A DNA stretch of 64,000 nt from Actinomyces massiliensis 4401292 (GTDB taxonomy: Bacteria > Actinomycetota > Actinomycetes > Actinomycetales > Actinomycetaceae). The stretch lies in the NCBI RefSeq assembly GCF_000269805.1, contig NZ_JH711483.1, positions 227,261 through 291,260 of the forward strand, written 5' to 3'. The first letter of the stretch is position 1, and each line of letters begins with the position of its first letter. The notes under the pieces were generated by a model. The model had not been told where the DNA came from and did no database searches. It saw nothing but the letters and a program-made list of their open reading frames with translations. Positions 27,857-34,788 of this stretch are shown one piece after another. The translations under genes were made by a program, and so were the position numbers.

Positions 27857-27923
27857 CGAGATCGACTTCCTCGAACGAGATCGACGGCGTCACCGTCGAT
27901 CTCGTTCGAGGAAGTCGATCTCG
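27857..27923 (+). terminator. Perfect 31-bp inverted repeat (hairpin) after the kinase/APH fusion
   Basis: Arms at 27857-27887 and 27893-27923 are exact reverse complements with a 5-nt loop. Each arm contains GAGATCGAC twice, 19 bp apart, a close relative of the GAGATCGGT core of the other arrays. It starts 28 nt after the stop codon, fitting a terminator or 3'-end mRNA structure, but only a short A/T run (TTCCAAAATG) follows. Confidence 0.6.
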
Positions 27924-27965
27924 TTCCAAAATGTCGATCTCGATGATGTTCAAGTGGTTCCAGCG

Positions 27966-28068
27966 GTTCCAGCCCAGCGCTTCCAGCCCAGCGGCGCCAA
28001 TGGTTCCAGCGCTTCCAGCCCAGCGGCGCCAATGGTTCCAGCGCTTCCAGCCCAGCGGCGCCAGCACT
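27966..28068. repeat. 32-bp tandem repeat (about 3 copies)
   Basis: The motif TTCCAGCGCTTCCAGCCCAG plus GCGGCGCCAATGG recurs with a 32-bp period (CAATGG at 27998 and 28030) with a truncated copy at each end. The period is not a multiple of three and the codons look non-coding. Apart from this and the hairpin, 27830-28211 shows no gene. Confidence 0.8.
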
Positions 28069-28211
28069 TCCAGCAGTTCTCGATGATGCTGCGGCAGCGT
28101 TGCGGCGCCGGGGCAGTGCTACGGTGCCGATGCGGTTGTCGGGCCAGCCCGACCACGGGTCCGCCAGGTGGCGGGCTGGGGCCGCCGCACCGCTACGAGC
28201 AGGATTGAGAC

Positions 28212-29477
28212 ATGAACCTTCCGACCTCCTGGCGCGACTGGCGCGACCGCTACCGGCAGATGCGCCGTGACGCGGCCTATCTCCTGCTCGCCTGGCCGCT
28301 CAATGTCGTCGCCTTCATCATTGTTGTGACACTGATAGCACTGGGGGCGGGCACCGTCATCATCTGGATCGGCATTCCCATCCTGGTGCTGGGCCTTGAG
28401 ATCTGCACCTATTTCGCCGACATGGAGCGCCGCGCCGTGGCCGCCGTCGATTCCAGCGAGTACGTGCCCGGCCACTACCTGCGGACGGATCCCGGCGACG
28501 GAACCGTGCGGCGTCTGCTCACCACGCTGCGGGATCCGCAGCGCTGGCTGGATCTGGGGTGGGTTTTCGTCGGCCTCTTCGTGACGACCGCGACCTGGGC
28601 CCTGTCTCTCACATGGCTCGTGACCATGTTTGTCGGATGGCTCGGGATGGCCGCGGACATCATTGTGGACGCCACCGTGCCCAGGAGTCAGACCCTGGCC
28701 GGGCTGCTCGGACTGAAGCCGGCTCTGCTGTGGCAAGTCCTGTTGGACCTGGCGCTGTGGGTGCTGTTCACTCTCACCGCCCCTCTCGTGCTGCGGGCTC
28801 TGACGCGCGCTCGGCAGGCCTTCAGCCGGGCTCTCCTGTGCCAGCGCAGTGAGGTCGCGCGTCTGGAGACCTCGCGCGCCGCCGTGCAGCGCGCCGAGGC
28901 CGACACCCGCCGCCAGCTCGAGCGCGATATCCACGACGGCCCTCAGCAGCGGCTCGTGCGCCTAGGCATGGATCTGGCCCGTGCCAAGCGTCAGGCTGTC
29001 AAGGATCCTCAGGCCGCCGAGGGCATCATCAGCGGGGCGATGGATCAGACCCAGCAGACTCTCGACGAGCTGCGCCGCCTCTCGCGCGGCATCGCGCCCC
29101 CGGTGCTCACCGATCGCGGGCTGTCGGCGGCCCTGGCCGAGGTTGCTGCTCGCTCCACGGTGCCGGTGACCGTGCACGCCGACCTCCCGCCCCTGCCCGA
29201 TCACATCTCCCAGGCCGCCTACTTCGTGGCCAGCGAGGCCCTGACCAACCTCAACAAGCACTCCGGGGCCCACTCGGCCGAGCTCGGCGCCGTCATCGAG
29301 ACCGAGCAGCTGCGCCTGTGGATCGCTGACGACGGTGTCGGGGGAGCGTCCCTGGCCAAGGGACATGGCCTGGCCGGGCTGGTCGAGCGGCTCGAGGGCG
29401 TCGATGGTCGGCTGACGGTCACCTCGCCGGCGGGCGGCCCCACCCGGGTGGAGGCGGTGATCCCGTGCGCGTCCTGA
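28212..29477 (+). CDS. Sensor histidine kinase (NarL-family, HisKA_3)
   Basis: Membrane sensor kinase of 421 residues, likely partner of the response regulator that overlaps its 3' end. Residues about 20-195 contain four hydrophobic segments resembling the actinobacterial 'putative sensor' membrane domain. The dimerisation helix carries RRQLERDIHDGPQQRLV with the phospho-acceptor His 241. The ATPase domain follows (ASEALTNLNKHSGA, then WIADDGVGG and GHGLAGLVERLEGVDG). It resembles LiaS/VraS-type envelope-stress kinases, but the signal cannot be inferred. AGGA precedes the ATG. Confidence 0.9.
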   Translation: MNLPTSWRDWRDRYRQMRRDAAYLLLAWPLNVVAFIIVVTLIALGAGTVIIWIGIPILVLGLEICTYFADMERRAVAAVDSSEYVPGHYLRTDPGDGTVRRLLTTLRDPQRWLDLGWVFVGLFVTTATWALSLTWLVTMFVGWLGMAADIIVDATVPRSQTLAGLLGLKPALLWQVLLDLALWVLFTLTAPLVLRALTRARQAFSRALLCQRSEVARLETSRAAVQRAEADTRRQLERDIHDGPQQRLVRLGMDLARAKRQAVKDPQAAEGIISGAMDQTQQTLDELRRLSRGIAPPVLTDRGLSAALAEVAARSTVPVTVHADLPPLPDHISQAAYFVASEALTNLNKHSGAHSAELGAVIETEQLRLWIADDGVGGASLAKGHGLAGLVERLEGVDGRLTVTSPAGGPTRVEAVIPCAS

Positions 29478-30109
29478 TCGCCGACGACTCCGTGCTCCTG
29501 CGCCAAGGGCTCGCACTCATCCTCGCCGAGGGCGGCCACGAGGTAGTCGCCGAGGTCGCCGACGGCCGGGCGCTGGTGGACCAGGCCCTGGCGCTGCGCC
29601 CCGACCTCGTCATCGCCGACATCCGTATGCCGCCGTCGCACACCGACGAGGGGCTGCGCGCCGCCAGCAGCATCCGGCAGCAGTGGAACGACGCCCCCAT
29701 CCTCCTGCTGAGCCAGTACGTGGTGGCGGGTTACGTGCCCGAGCTCCTGGCCGACGGCGGGGCCGGCATCGGCTACCTCCTGAAGGATCGCGTCACCGAC
29801 ATCGACTCCTTCCTCGCCGCGGTCGAGCGGGTGGCGCGCGGAGAGCTGGTCCTGGACCCCGACGTCGTCGCCCAGGTGATGCAGCGCGGCCGGCGGGACG
29901 ATCCGATCGAGTCGCTCACGCCGCGCGAGCGCGAGGTGCTCGCCCTCATGGCCGAGGGCTGCACCAACGCCGCCATCGCTGCACGGCTGGTCGTGACCGA
30001 GGGCGCCGTGGAGAAGCACACTCAGCGCATCTTCGCCAAGCTGGGGCTTCTGCCCGATGCCGCCGTGCATCGCCGGGTCAAGGCCGTGCTCGCCCTGCTG
30101 TCGTCGTGA
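29465..30109 (+). CDS. LuxR/NarL-family response regulator
   Basis: DNA-binding response regulator of 214 residues. The receiver domain starts VLIADDSVLLRQG, with phospho-acceptor Asp 52 in VIADIRMPP and the conserved Lys in YLLKDRV. The C-terminal LuxR helix-turn-helix is LTPREREVLALMAEGCTNA ... VVTEGAVEKHTQRIFAKLGL. The GTG start lies 13 nt inside the end of the kinase gene, so the two are co-translated as a cognate pair. Targets are unknown. Confidence 0.93.
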   Translation: MRVLIADDSVLLRQGLALILAEGGHEVVAEVADGRALVDQALALRPDLVIADIRMPPSHTDEGLRAASSIRQQWNDAPILLLSQYVVAGYVPELLADGGAGIGYLLKDRVTDIDSFLAAVERVARGELVLDPDVVAQVMQRGRRDDPIESLTPREREVLALMAEGCTNAAIAARLVVTEGAVEKHTQRIFAKLGLLPDAAVHRRVKAVLALLSS

Positions 30110-30197
30110 GCGAGACCGGGGGCTCTGCTAAACCGTTGAACTGCTGGACCGCGTGTCTTTCCGGCCCGGTTCCGACCCTGCTCTGAAGCGCCGGCGC

Positions 30198-31004
30198 TCA
30201 GCTGTTCTGCTTCCCCATGCAGAAGGCGAGGTCATAGGGAGTGGATCTCATGAGCTCGGCGGGAGATGGCTTATGGTCCGGGGTGTGGAAACGGGCCAAT
30301 GAGAGTCCGTACACGGAATCTGCTTCTACGCCGACGTCAGTGCACGCCTTACCGTCCATGCTTGATTGCCGAATTCCGTTGATCACCGCCAGCACCGGGT
30401 ATGAGCCGCTGACGCAATCCGAGCGGACGGCCTCCTTCTGCTCCTCCCAGGGCTTCTTTATCCAGGGCGTGGCCATGGTTTCCTTCTTCTCTTCGGGAAT
30501 GTCCTCGAAGATCAGGCAATCGCCCGCAACGATTGTGTTAACCTCGCGGGATTGATCGAATTCCGTGGGCGCTAGGCACAGATAGGTGTCCTCGTTGATA
30601 TTGGCTGCCTCGGTGCCCGCGATCGTCGCGCATTCCTCGGTGCCGGCGGCGCGCCCCGTGACTTGGTAGGCGGCGTCGTTGCGGCTGCAGCTCACCTGCC
30701 TGGGGGATGTGCCAGACGGGTTGGTCACGCATTCTCCAATGTCTGCTTGCTCGATCGGTATGGTCGGCGTGCGATTGATGTACATAATGCTGCCGACGGC
30801 CGCGATACTGATTAGCGCGAGTGAAATGGTGGCAATAATTCCTTTTCTTCTTCTATGTTTTCTGACGCGGCTCCGCTCCTGATCGGGTGTCAGGAGCGGA
30901 GCCGGTGATGCATCGTCGCCTTGCTGCCCTGTGCGTGCATTGTCGAATGCGGGATTGTCGGGGCCGGGAGATGGAGTTGGAATGTCGGACATGGTCTTTC
31001 GCAT
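30198..31004 (-). CDS. Single-pass membrane protein with Cys-rich extracellular domain (LppU-like)
   Basis: Predicted membrane-anchored protein of 268 residues. A Pro/Asp-rich cytoplasmic N-terminus ends in basic RVRKHRRRKG (about 47-56), followed by one membrane helix (about 57-77) and an extracellular part with conserved cysteines (IGECV, VSCSRNDAAYQVTG, EECATIAG, YLCLAP). This resembles the LppU/SCO3897-type domain of actinobacteria; function unknown. An alternative start is the ATG at 30992. A perfect 12-bp inverted repeat covers its probable promoter. Base composition is more AT-rich than its surroundings. Confidence 0.65.
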   Translation of the reverse strand: MRKTMSDIPTPSPGPDNPAFDNARTGQQGDDASPAPLLTPDQERSRVRKHRRRKGIIATISLALISIAAVGSIMYINRTPTIPIEQADIGECVTNPSGTSPRQVSCSRNDAAYQVTGRAAGTEECATIAGTEAANINEDTYLCLAPTEFDQSREVNTIVAGDCLIFEDIPEEKKETMATPWIKKPWEEQKEAVRSDCVSGSYPVLAVINGIRQSSMDGKACTDVGVEADSVYGLSLARFHTPDHKPSPAELMRSTPYDLAFCMGKQNS

Positions 31005-31022
31005 GGGGGAGCGGGAATGAAG

Positions 31023-31055
31023 AATGGCGACAATACTATCAGCATTGTCGCCATT
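31023..31055 (-). promoter_or_regulatory. 12-bp inverted repeat over the probable promoter of the LppU-like gene
   Basis: Arms AATGGCGACAAT (31023-31034) and ATTGTCGCCATT (31044-31055) flank a 9-nt centre. On the minus strand the centre holds TAGTAT, a good -10 hexamer about 30 nt before the start codon. An operator overlapping the promoter, or a hairpin leader, is a reasonable reading. Confidence 0.4.
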
Positions 31056-31409
31056 ATCTCAGTTAGTTATCTCGATTATCTCGCGTTGCGGCACCCGTGC
31101 TCCATGGTGCTGGTCGTCCTGTGGGCACGTCGGCTGCCCTCGAGCATGTTCGCGTCCTTCGCAGGTCTTCCGGCTCTCCGAGGCGAGCGCCGCCGCTGAT
31201 CCGCTCGGAGGACTCGCGGGGCAGGGGCGGCGTGGGTGTCGGGGCCTCGGGAGCATCAAGAGCGCTGTGAGCCGCTGTGAGCCGCTGTGAGCGCTGTGCG
31301 GATGCTCGGGGATGTTCGGGGACGTTTCGGAGTGCGGCTCCGCCTCGACGTCGGCGACTGTGCGACCGTGTGACTGTGCGATCGTGTGACCAGGCCCCTA
31401 CGGCCGGGA
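31056..31409. other. Intergenic stretch with short tandem repeats, no gene seen
   Basis: Contains imperfect direct repeats (GAGCCGCTGT type at about 31258-31300; TGTGCGA/CGTGTGA type at about 31358-31390) upstream of the tRNA block. Small open frames are antisense-like or low complexity, and I see no supported gene. Confidence 0.5.
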
Positions 31410-31440
31410 TTGGCGCGGATCGTCGTGAGCTTGCTATTCT
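31410..31440 (+). promoter_or_regulatory. Promoter of tRNA-Tyr
   Basis: TTGGCG (31410-31415) and TATTCT (31435-31440) are separated by 19 bp, about 56 nt upstream of the tRNA. Confidence 0.5.
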
Positions 31441-31496
31441 TCCACGGCACCGCGCGGCGCCTGATCCCAGGACGGACCGGGACGGACGCGGAGCAC

Positions 31497-31581
31497 GGCG
31501 GGTTGCCCGAGCGGCCAATGGGAGCTGACTGTAAATCAGCCGCGGAATGCTACGGGGGTTCGAATCCCTCACCCGCCACCA
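31497..31581 (+). tRNA. tRNA-Tyr (GTA)
   Basis: Acceptor GGCGGGT pairs with ACCCGCC. The anticodon stem-loop CTGACTGTAAATCAG gives anticodon GTA. A long variable arm is present as expected for bacterial tRNA-Tyr, the T-arm is GGGGGTTCGAATCCCTC, and CCA is encoded. Confidence 0.95.
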
Positions 31582-31670
31582 TGATCGCTTTGTTGTGGCT
31601 TGTGACGGCAGGACGATCAGGGCCGCCTTTCGGGGCGGTGGCACAGTGAGCGAGGACACTCGGGGCTGGA

Positions 31671-31700
31671 TTGCCACGGTAATTCCGGTCCGCATAGGAT
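31671..31700 (+). promoter_or_regulatory. Promoter of the tRNA-Thr/tRNA-Met/rpmG group
   Basis: TTGCCA (31671-31676) and TAGGAT (31695-31700) are separated by 18 bp, 10 nt before the tRNA-Thr gene. Confidence 0.6.
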
Positions 31701-31710
31701 CGCGCTCGTT

Positions 31711-31783
31711 GCCCCGATAGCTCAGTCGGCAGAGCGTCTCCATGGTAAGGAGAAGGTCAAGGGTTCGATTCCCTTTCGGGGCT
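31711..31783 (+). tRNA. tRNA-Thr (GGT)
   Basis: Acceptor GCCCCGA pairs with TCGGGGC. The anticodon loop in TCTCCATGGTAAGGAGA gives GGT. The T-arm is GGGTTCGATTCCC. CCA is not encoded. Confidence 0.95.
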
Positions 31784-31791
31784 CTGATGCC

Positions 31792-31813
31792 AGCGGGGCC
31801 GGAGGGCCCCGCT
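31792..31813 (+). terminator. GC-rich hairpin between tRNA-Thr and tRNA-Met
   Basis: Perfect 9-bp stem AGCGGGGCC/GGCCCCGCT with a 4-nt loop, 8 nt after tRNA-Thr. There is no U-run, so it may be a weak terminator or a processing signal. Confidence 0.4.
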
Positions 31814-31825
31814 TGTGTCGAATAT

Positions 31826-31899
31826 GGCGAGGTAGCTCAGCTGGTTAGAGCGCACGACTCATAATCGTGAGGTCGAGGGTTCGAGTCCCTCCCCCGCTA
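31826..31899 (+). tRNA. tRNA-Met (CAT, elongator type)
   Basis: The anticodon stem-loop ACGACTCATAATCGT gives CAT; D-arm GCTCAGCTGGTTAGAGC; T-arm GAGGGTTCGAGTCCCTC. The acceptor GGCGAGG pairs with CCCCGCT except for one A-C mismatch at the fifth pair and a G-T first pair. CCA is not encoded. Confidence 0.92.
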
Positions 31900-31955
31900 C
31901 GCAAGGTTTCGAGCAAGGCCCCCACCGGCTCGAGGATCAATCAGAGGAGAGACGC

Positions 31956-32126
31956 GTGGCCAGTAAGTCCAGCGACGTTCGCCCCAAGATCACTCTGGCT
32001 TGCTCGGAGTGCAAGGAGCGCAACTACATCACGAAGAAGAACCGTCGGAACACCCCCGATCGGCTCGCCATCAAGAAGTTCTGTGCTCGCTGCGGCAAGC
32101 ACACCGAGCACCGAGAGACCCGCTAG
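31956..32126 (+). CDS. rpmG: 50S ribosomal protein L33
   Basis: Small ribosomal protein of the large subunit, 56 residues. It begins [19 protein letters not shown] and ends KHTEHRETR. Two CxxC pairs (CSEC, CARC) make this the zinc-binding form. The GTG start has GAGGAG about 7 nt upstream. It directly follows the tRNAs and precedes the MaoC-like gene, the same order as tRNA-Thr/tRNA-Met/rpmG2/hadA in mycobacteria. Confidence 0.95.
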   Translation: MASKSSDVRPKITLACSECKERNYITKKNRRNTPDRLAIKKFCARCGKHTEHRETR

Positions 32127-32154
32127 GGCTCTAAAGCTTCGTCTCCGCAGTCGA

Positions 32155-32160
32155 TACGAT
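32155..32160 (+). promoter_or_regulatory. -10 element of a leaderless promoter for the MaoC-like gene
   Basis: TACGAT lies 6 nt before ATG 32167, so the mRNA probably starts at the start codon. Confidence 0.45.
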
Positions 32161-32166
32161 CGGCTC

Positions 32167-33126
32167 ATGAGCGACATCGGCCCCGTCGACGAACAGTCGG
32201 CGGGGCTTTGCCGTGTCCTGGAGCCTATTGTCGCAACCTTCCGCATCGACGACCCGGCAGCGGCTGCTCGCCTGGGAGTCCAGACGATTCTTCCCGCCGT
32301 CATCACTCTGCGGGCTCTGCAGGAGGCGCCGGTGCTCGGGCCGTGGCACGGACTGATCCATCGACGCTGCCGGATCTGCCCGGCGGGCGGCGGCGCCGAG
32401 TCCCCAGTCAGCGAAACAGCCAGCGAAACAGTCATCGATACAAGGACGCGCGCCGGCTGGTGGCTCGTGCGTGCTCGCACCGCAGTGGGGGCCGGCCGGG
32501 CGGGGGAGCGGTGGCCCGATGGTGCCGTCGTCGTGCACGATCTCGCGCGGCGGCTCGATGACGGCGACTCCGCCTCTCCCCGCGCTCCCGGTCCGCTTCC
32601 GGCTGTGCAGAATGCTCCCGGTTCCGCCGATCGTTCCGGTCCTCGCCTACGACCGGCCCCGGCGGATGCCCGTGCGAGAGGGGCGGGGGAACCGACGGGA
32701 TCGAGAGAGTCGGAGGGATTCAGCAGCCTCAGCGGATTCAGTGGATTCAGTGGACTTAGCAAACTCAGTAATGGGCGCGCTCTCAGCAATGGGCGCGCGG
32801 TGCGCGTGAGCGCTCTGGATGTCGCCGCATGGTCCCGGGCCGGCGGCGATTGCAACCGACTGCACCTCGTTCCGGGAGCCGCCCGGGCTGCGGGGCTCCG
32901 CGCCGGCCGGGAGGGCGTCATCGCCCACGGCCTGCTTCTGGCCGCCGTGAGCCTCGCCCTGGTCCCCGCCGGGGAATCCGCCGTCGATCTGCGCATGCGC
33001 GCCCCTCTGCCGGTGCCTGTGACCGCTGGGTCCCACAGGGGTCGTCCGCCGGATGCGCGCGTCCTCGTGGAGGAGGCGACTGGCGCGCTCATCGCCGGTG
33101 GAAGGCGCATCCTGCACCGTGATTGA
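32167..33126 (+). CDS. MaoC/HadA-like hot-dog dehydratase
   Basis: Putative (3R)-hydroxyacyl thioester dehydratase of 319 residues. The C-terminal half has the hydratase-2 signature: the catalytic Asp and His in AGGDCNRLHLVPGAARAAGL (about residues 222-241), followed by GVIAHGLLLAAVSLAL. The N-terminal part looks like a degenerate hot-dog domain. Between them is a low-complexity stretch (SLSGFSGFSGLSKLS) encoded by tandem 9-bp repeats (about 32706-32775). The position after rpmG matches mycobacterial hadABC, supporting a fatty-acid-related role; the substrate is inferred only. Confidence 0.7.
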   Translation: MSDIGPVDEQSAGLCRVLEPIVATFRIDDPAAAARLGVQTILPAVITLRALQEAPVLGPWHGLIHRRCRICPAGGGAESPVSETASETVIDTRTRAGWWLVRARTAVGAGRAGERWPDGAVVVHDLARRLDDGDSASPRAPGPLPAVQNAPGSADRSGPRLRPAPADARARGAGEPTGSRESEGFSSLSGFSGFSGLSKLSNGRALSNGRAVRVSALDVAAWSRAGGDCNRLHLVPGAARAAGLRAGREGVIAHGLLLAAVSLALVPAGESAVDLRMRAPLPVPVTAGSHRGRPPDARVLVEEATGALIAGGRRILHRD

Positions 33127-33271
33127 GGGAATCGAGAGGCGGTCGAGGCGCTCGCCCCTCATTGGTCGGATCGGTGCGAGTCGGTGCACGATCCGACCAG
33201 TGATGTCCGGTAGATGACCGGTGATGAGGAGCACGAGGCCTCCCCGCTGCCAGGTGATATACAGAAAGGGA

Positions 33272-33297
33272 TACAATTCGGATGTTCAGTTCTGAAT
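33272..33297 (+). promoter_or_regulatory. Probable marR promoter with overlapping operator
   Basis: TACAAT (33272-33277) is a good -10 hexamer. It runs into the interrupted inverted repeat ATTCGGA (33276-33282)/TCTGAAT (33291-33297), a plausible site for autoregulation by the MarR protein. Confidence 0.4.
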
Positions 33298-33351
33298 GAC
33301 CGAGCAGAAGCGGGCATCCCGTGAGTGAGTAGCAGCAGCAGGAGGATCATG

Positions 33352-34110
33352 ATGGACGAGGCGAGCGGTGCGATAGCAGGCGACTGCGGCCAATCCGCCG
33401 TCACGACCGCTCCGATCCCCGAGGAGCCGCGGTCCGCGCTGACCGGTCATGATCGGACCGGCGCCGATGAGGAGCAGGCCGGCACTGATTCCTCAGCTTC
33501 CTCAGTTTCCCCAGCGGCTGCAGCAGGTTCAGGCGGGTGCGGGCAGGAGGTCTCCGACTCTCAGGCCGCGGTGGCCGACGGCTGCGGGCAGGAGCCGCCG
33601 TCGGCGTGCGGGCAGGCTGCTGCGGCTGCTGCAGCCGTTGAGGACATTGAACCCGCTGAACTCACCCGCCCACTCGATGCCGTGGAGATGCGGGCATGGC
33701 GGGCCTTTCTCGCCGCATCGACGTCGGTGGCGGCGGTGCTCAATCACGAGCTCGAGGCCGACGCGGGCATCTCCATGCACGAGTACGAGATCCTCGTGCG
33801 ACTGTCGGAGGCGTCCGACCATCAGCTGCGCATGTCCACCCTGGCCGAGCATGTCTCGCACTCGCGCTCGCGCTTGACGCACACGGTGGGCCGCCTGGAG
33901 AAGGCGGGCTATGTCGAGCGGGCCTCATGCGCTGCTGATAAGCGCGGCGTGAACTGCCGGCTGACCGAGGCCGGGTTGGATTTCCTGCGCGCTGTGGCTC
34001 CCATTCACCTCGATGGCGTGCGCCGCCACGTCATCGACCGCTTCACCCATGAGCAGCTGGCCGCGCTGACCGAGCTCATGACCGCGCTCGTCGACAACGA
34101 GGCCGGCTGA
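33352..34110 (+). CDS. MarR-family transcriptional regulator with long N-terminal extension
   Basis: Predicted winged-helix DNA-binding repressor, 252 residues. The MarR domain occupies about residues 110-250: HEYEILVRLSEASDHQLRMS, recognition region LAEHVSHSRSRLTHTVGRLEKAGYV, wing RASCAADKRGVNCRLTEAG. The first ~105 residues are Ala/Ser/Gly/Cys-rich low complexity with CGQE/CGQS-like repeats, not normally part of MarR. The ATG at 33352 has AGGAGG 6 nt upstream; the ATG 3 nt earlier is an alternative. A possible operator lies over the promoter. Confidence 0.88.
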   Translation: MDEASGAIAGDCGQSAVTTAPIPEEPRSALTGHDRTGADEEQAGTDSSASSVSPAAAAGSGGCGQEVSDSQAAVADGCGQEPPSACGQAAAAAAAVEDIEPAELTRPLDAVEMRAWRAFLAASTSVAAVLNHELEADAGISMHEYEILVRLSEASDHQLRMSTLAEHVSHSRSRLTHTVGRLEKAGYVERASCAADKRGVNCRLTEAGLDFLRAVAPIHLDGVRRHVIDRFTHEQLAALTELMTALVDNEAG

Positions 34111-34143
34111 GCCGCGGGTGGGCGGGTGGGCGGACCGCGCGGA

Positions 34144-34710
34144 TCAATCTCTGCCGTCTCTGCCGCCTATATCGTGCGAACCGGACCGATCTCGGGCCGT
34201 ACTACGACCGATCTCGGCGGAAGGCGAGGGGAGGAGGGTGGCCAGCTCCTCCCAGACCGCCTCGAAGGCGGGCAGCAGCGGTGCCTCGCCGTAGACGTCA
34301 TCGGTGCCCGGGGCGGGCCGTTCCCAGGTGGTCGTGCCGTTGCGCCTCGCCGAGAGTCCCGAGAGCCCTGAGGGCGTTGAGGGCGCTGAGAGCCTGACCC
34401 AGCGTATTTCGAGGGATTCGCGATCCAACGGCACGAGTTCGTCCCACGCCTCGTCGGAGGGCGCCTGCGCCGTGAAAGTCGTGTACGACCAGTCCGGGTG
34501 GGCCTGGATGTGCTCGGCCCCCAAGCGGAGGACCCGGGCGGGCAGACCGGTCTCCTCCTCGCACTCGCGCAGTGCAGCCTCGGCGGGGCTCTCGCCGGCG
34601 CGCACCGCACCCCCGGGCACGCCCCAGGTTCCGCCCCTGTGGGTCCATCCGGCTCGCAGCTGCATCAGGATCTCGATACCGGCTCCGGTTTCTCGGGCGC
34701 GGCGCCACAC
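34144..34710 (-). CDS. NUDIX hydrolase
   Basis: Nucleoside-diphosphate-X hydrolase of about 188 residues. The NUDIX box is intact: GGAVRAGESPAEAALRECEE followed by ETG. Start problem: the family N-terminus AFGAAGLLVWRR begins upstream of the usable GTG 34710, but no start codon exists in frame. One extra G in the 7-base tract at 34734-34740 would bring ATG 34757 or 34772 (17 nt after maf) into frame. The last 25 residues (SAEIGRSTARDRSG...) are encoded by repeat array D, so the original stop may have been lost. A SGLSGLS-like 9-bp repeat lies near residue 110. Confidence 0.85.
   Translation of the reverse strand: MWRRARETGAGIEILMQLRAGWTHRGGTWGVPGGAVRAGESPAEAALRECEEETGLPARVLRLGAEHIQAHPDWSYTTFTAQAPSDEAWDELVPLDRESLEIRWVRLSAPSTPSGLSGLSARRNGTTTWERPAPGTDDVYGEAPLLPAFEAVWEELATLLPSPSAEIGRSTARDRSGSHDIGGRDGRD
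34185..34215 (-). repeat. 22-bp repeat array D (2 inverted units)
   Basis: ACCGATCTC cores at 34185 and 34207, exactly 22 bp apart, in the sense orientation of the NUDIX gene and inside its 3' coding end. Confidence 0.85.
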
Positions 34711-34788
34711 GAGCAGGCCGGCTGCGCCGAAGGCCCCCCCAATGCCGATCCCCGCATCCGCAGTCGACCCATCTGCCCTCTGAGGGCC

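Noticed and set aside
27826-28032. Small minus-strand frame through the 32-bp repeat
   Set aside because: The repeat period is not a multiple of three and the product is low complexity with no start signals.
31497-31899. Integration site (att) at the tRNA genes
   Set aside because: All three tRNAs look complete, with no duplicated 3' ends or integrase nearby.
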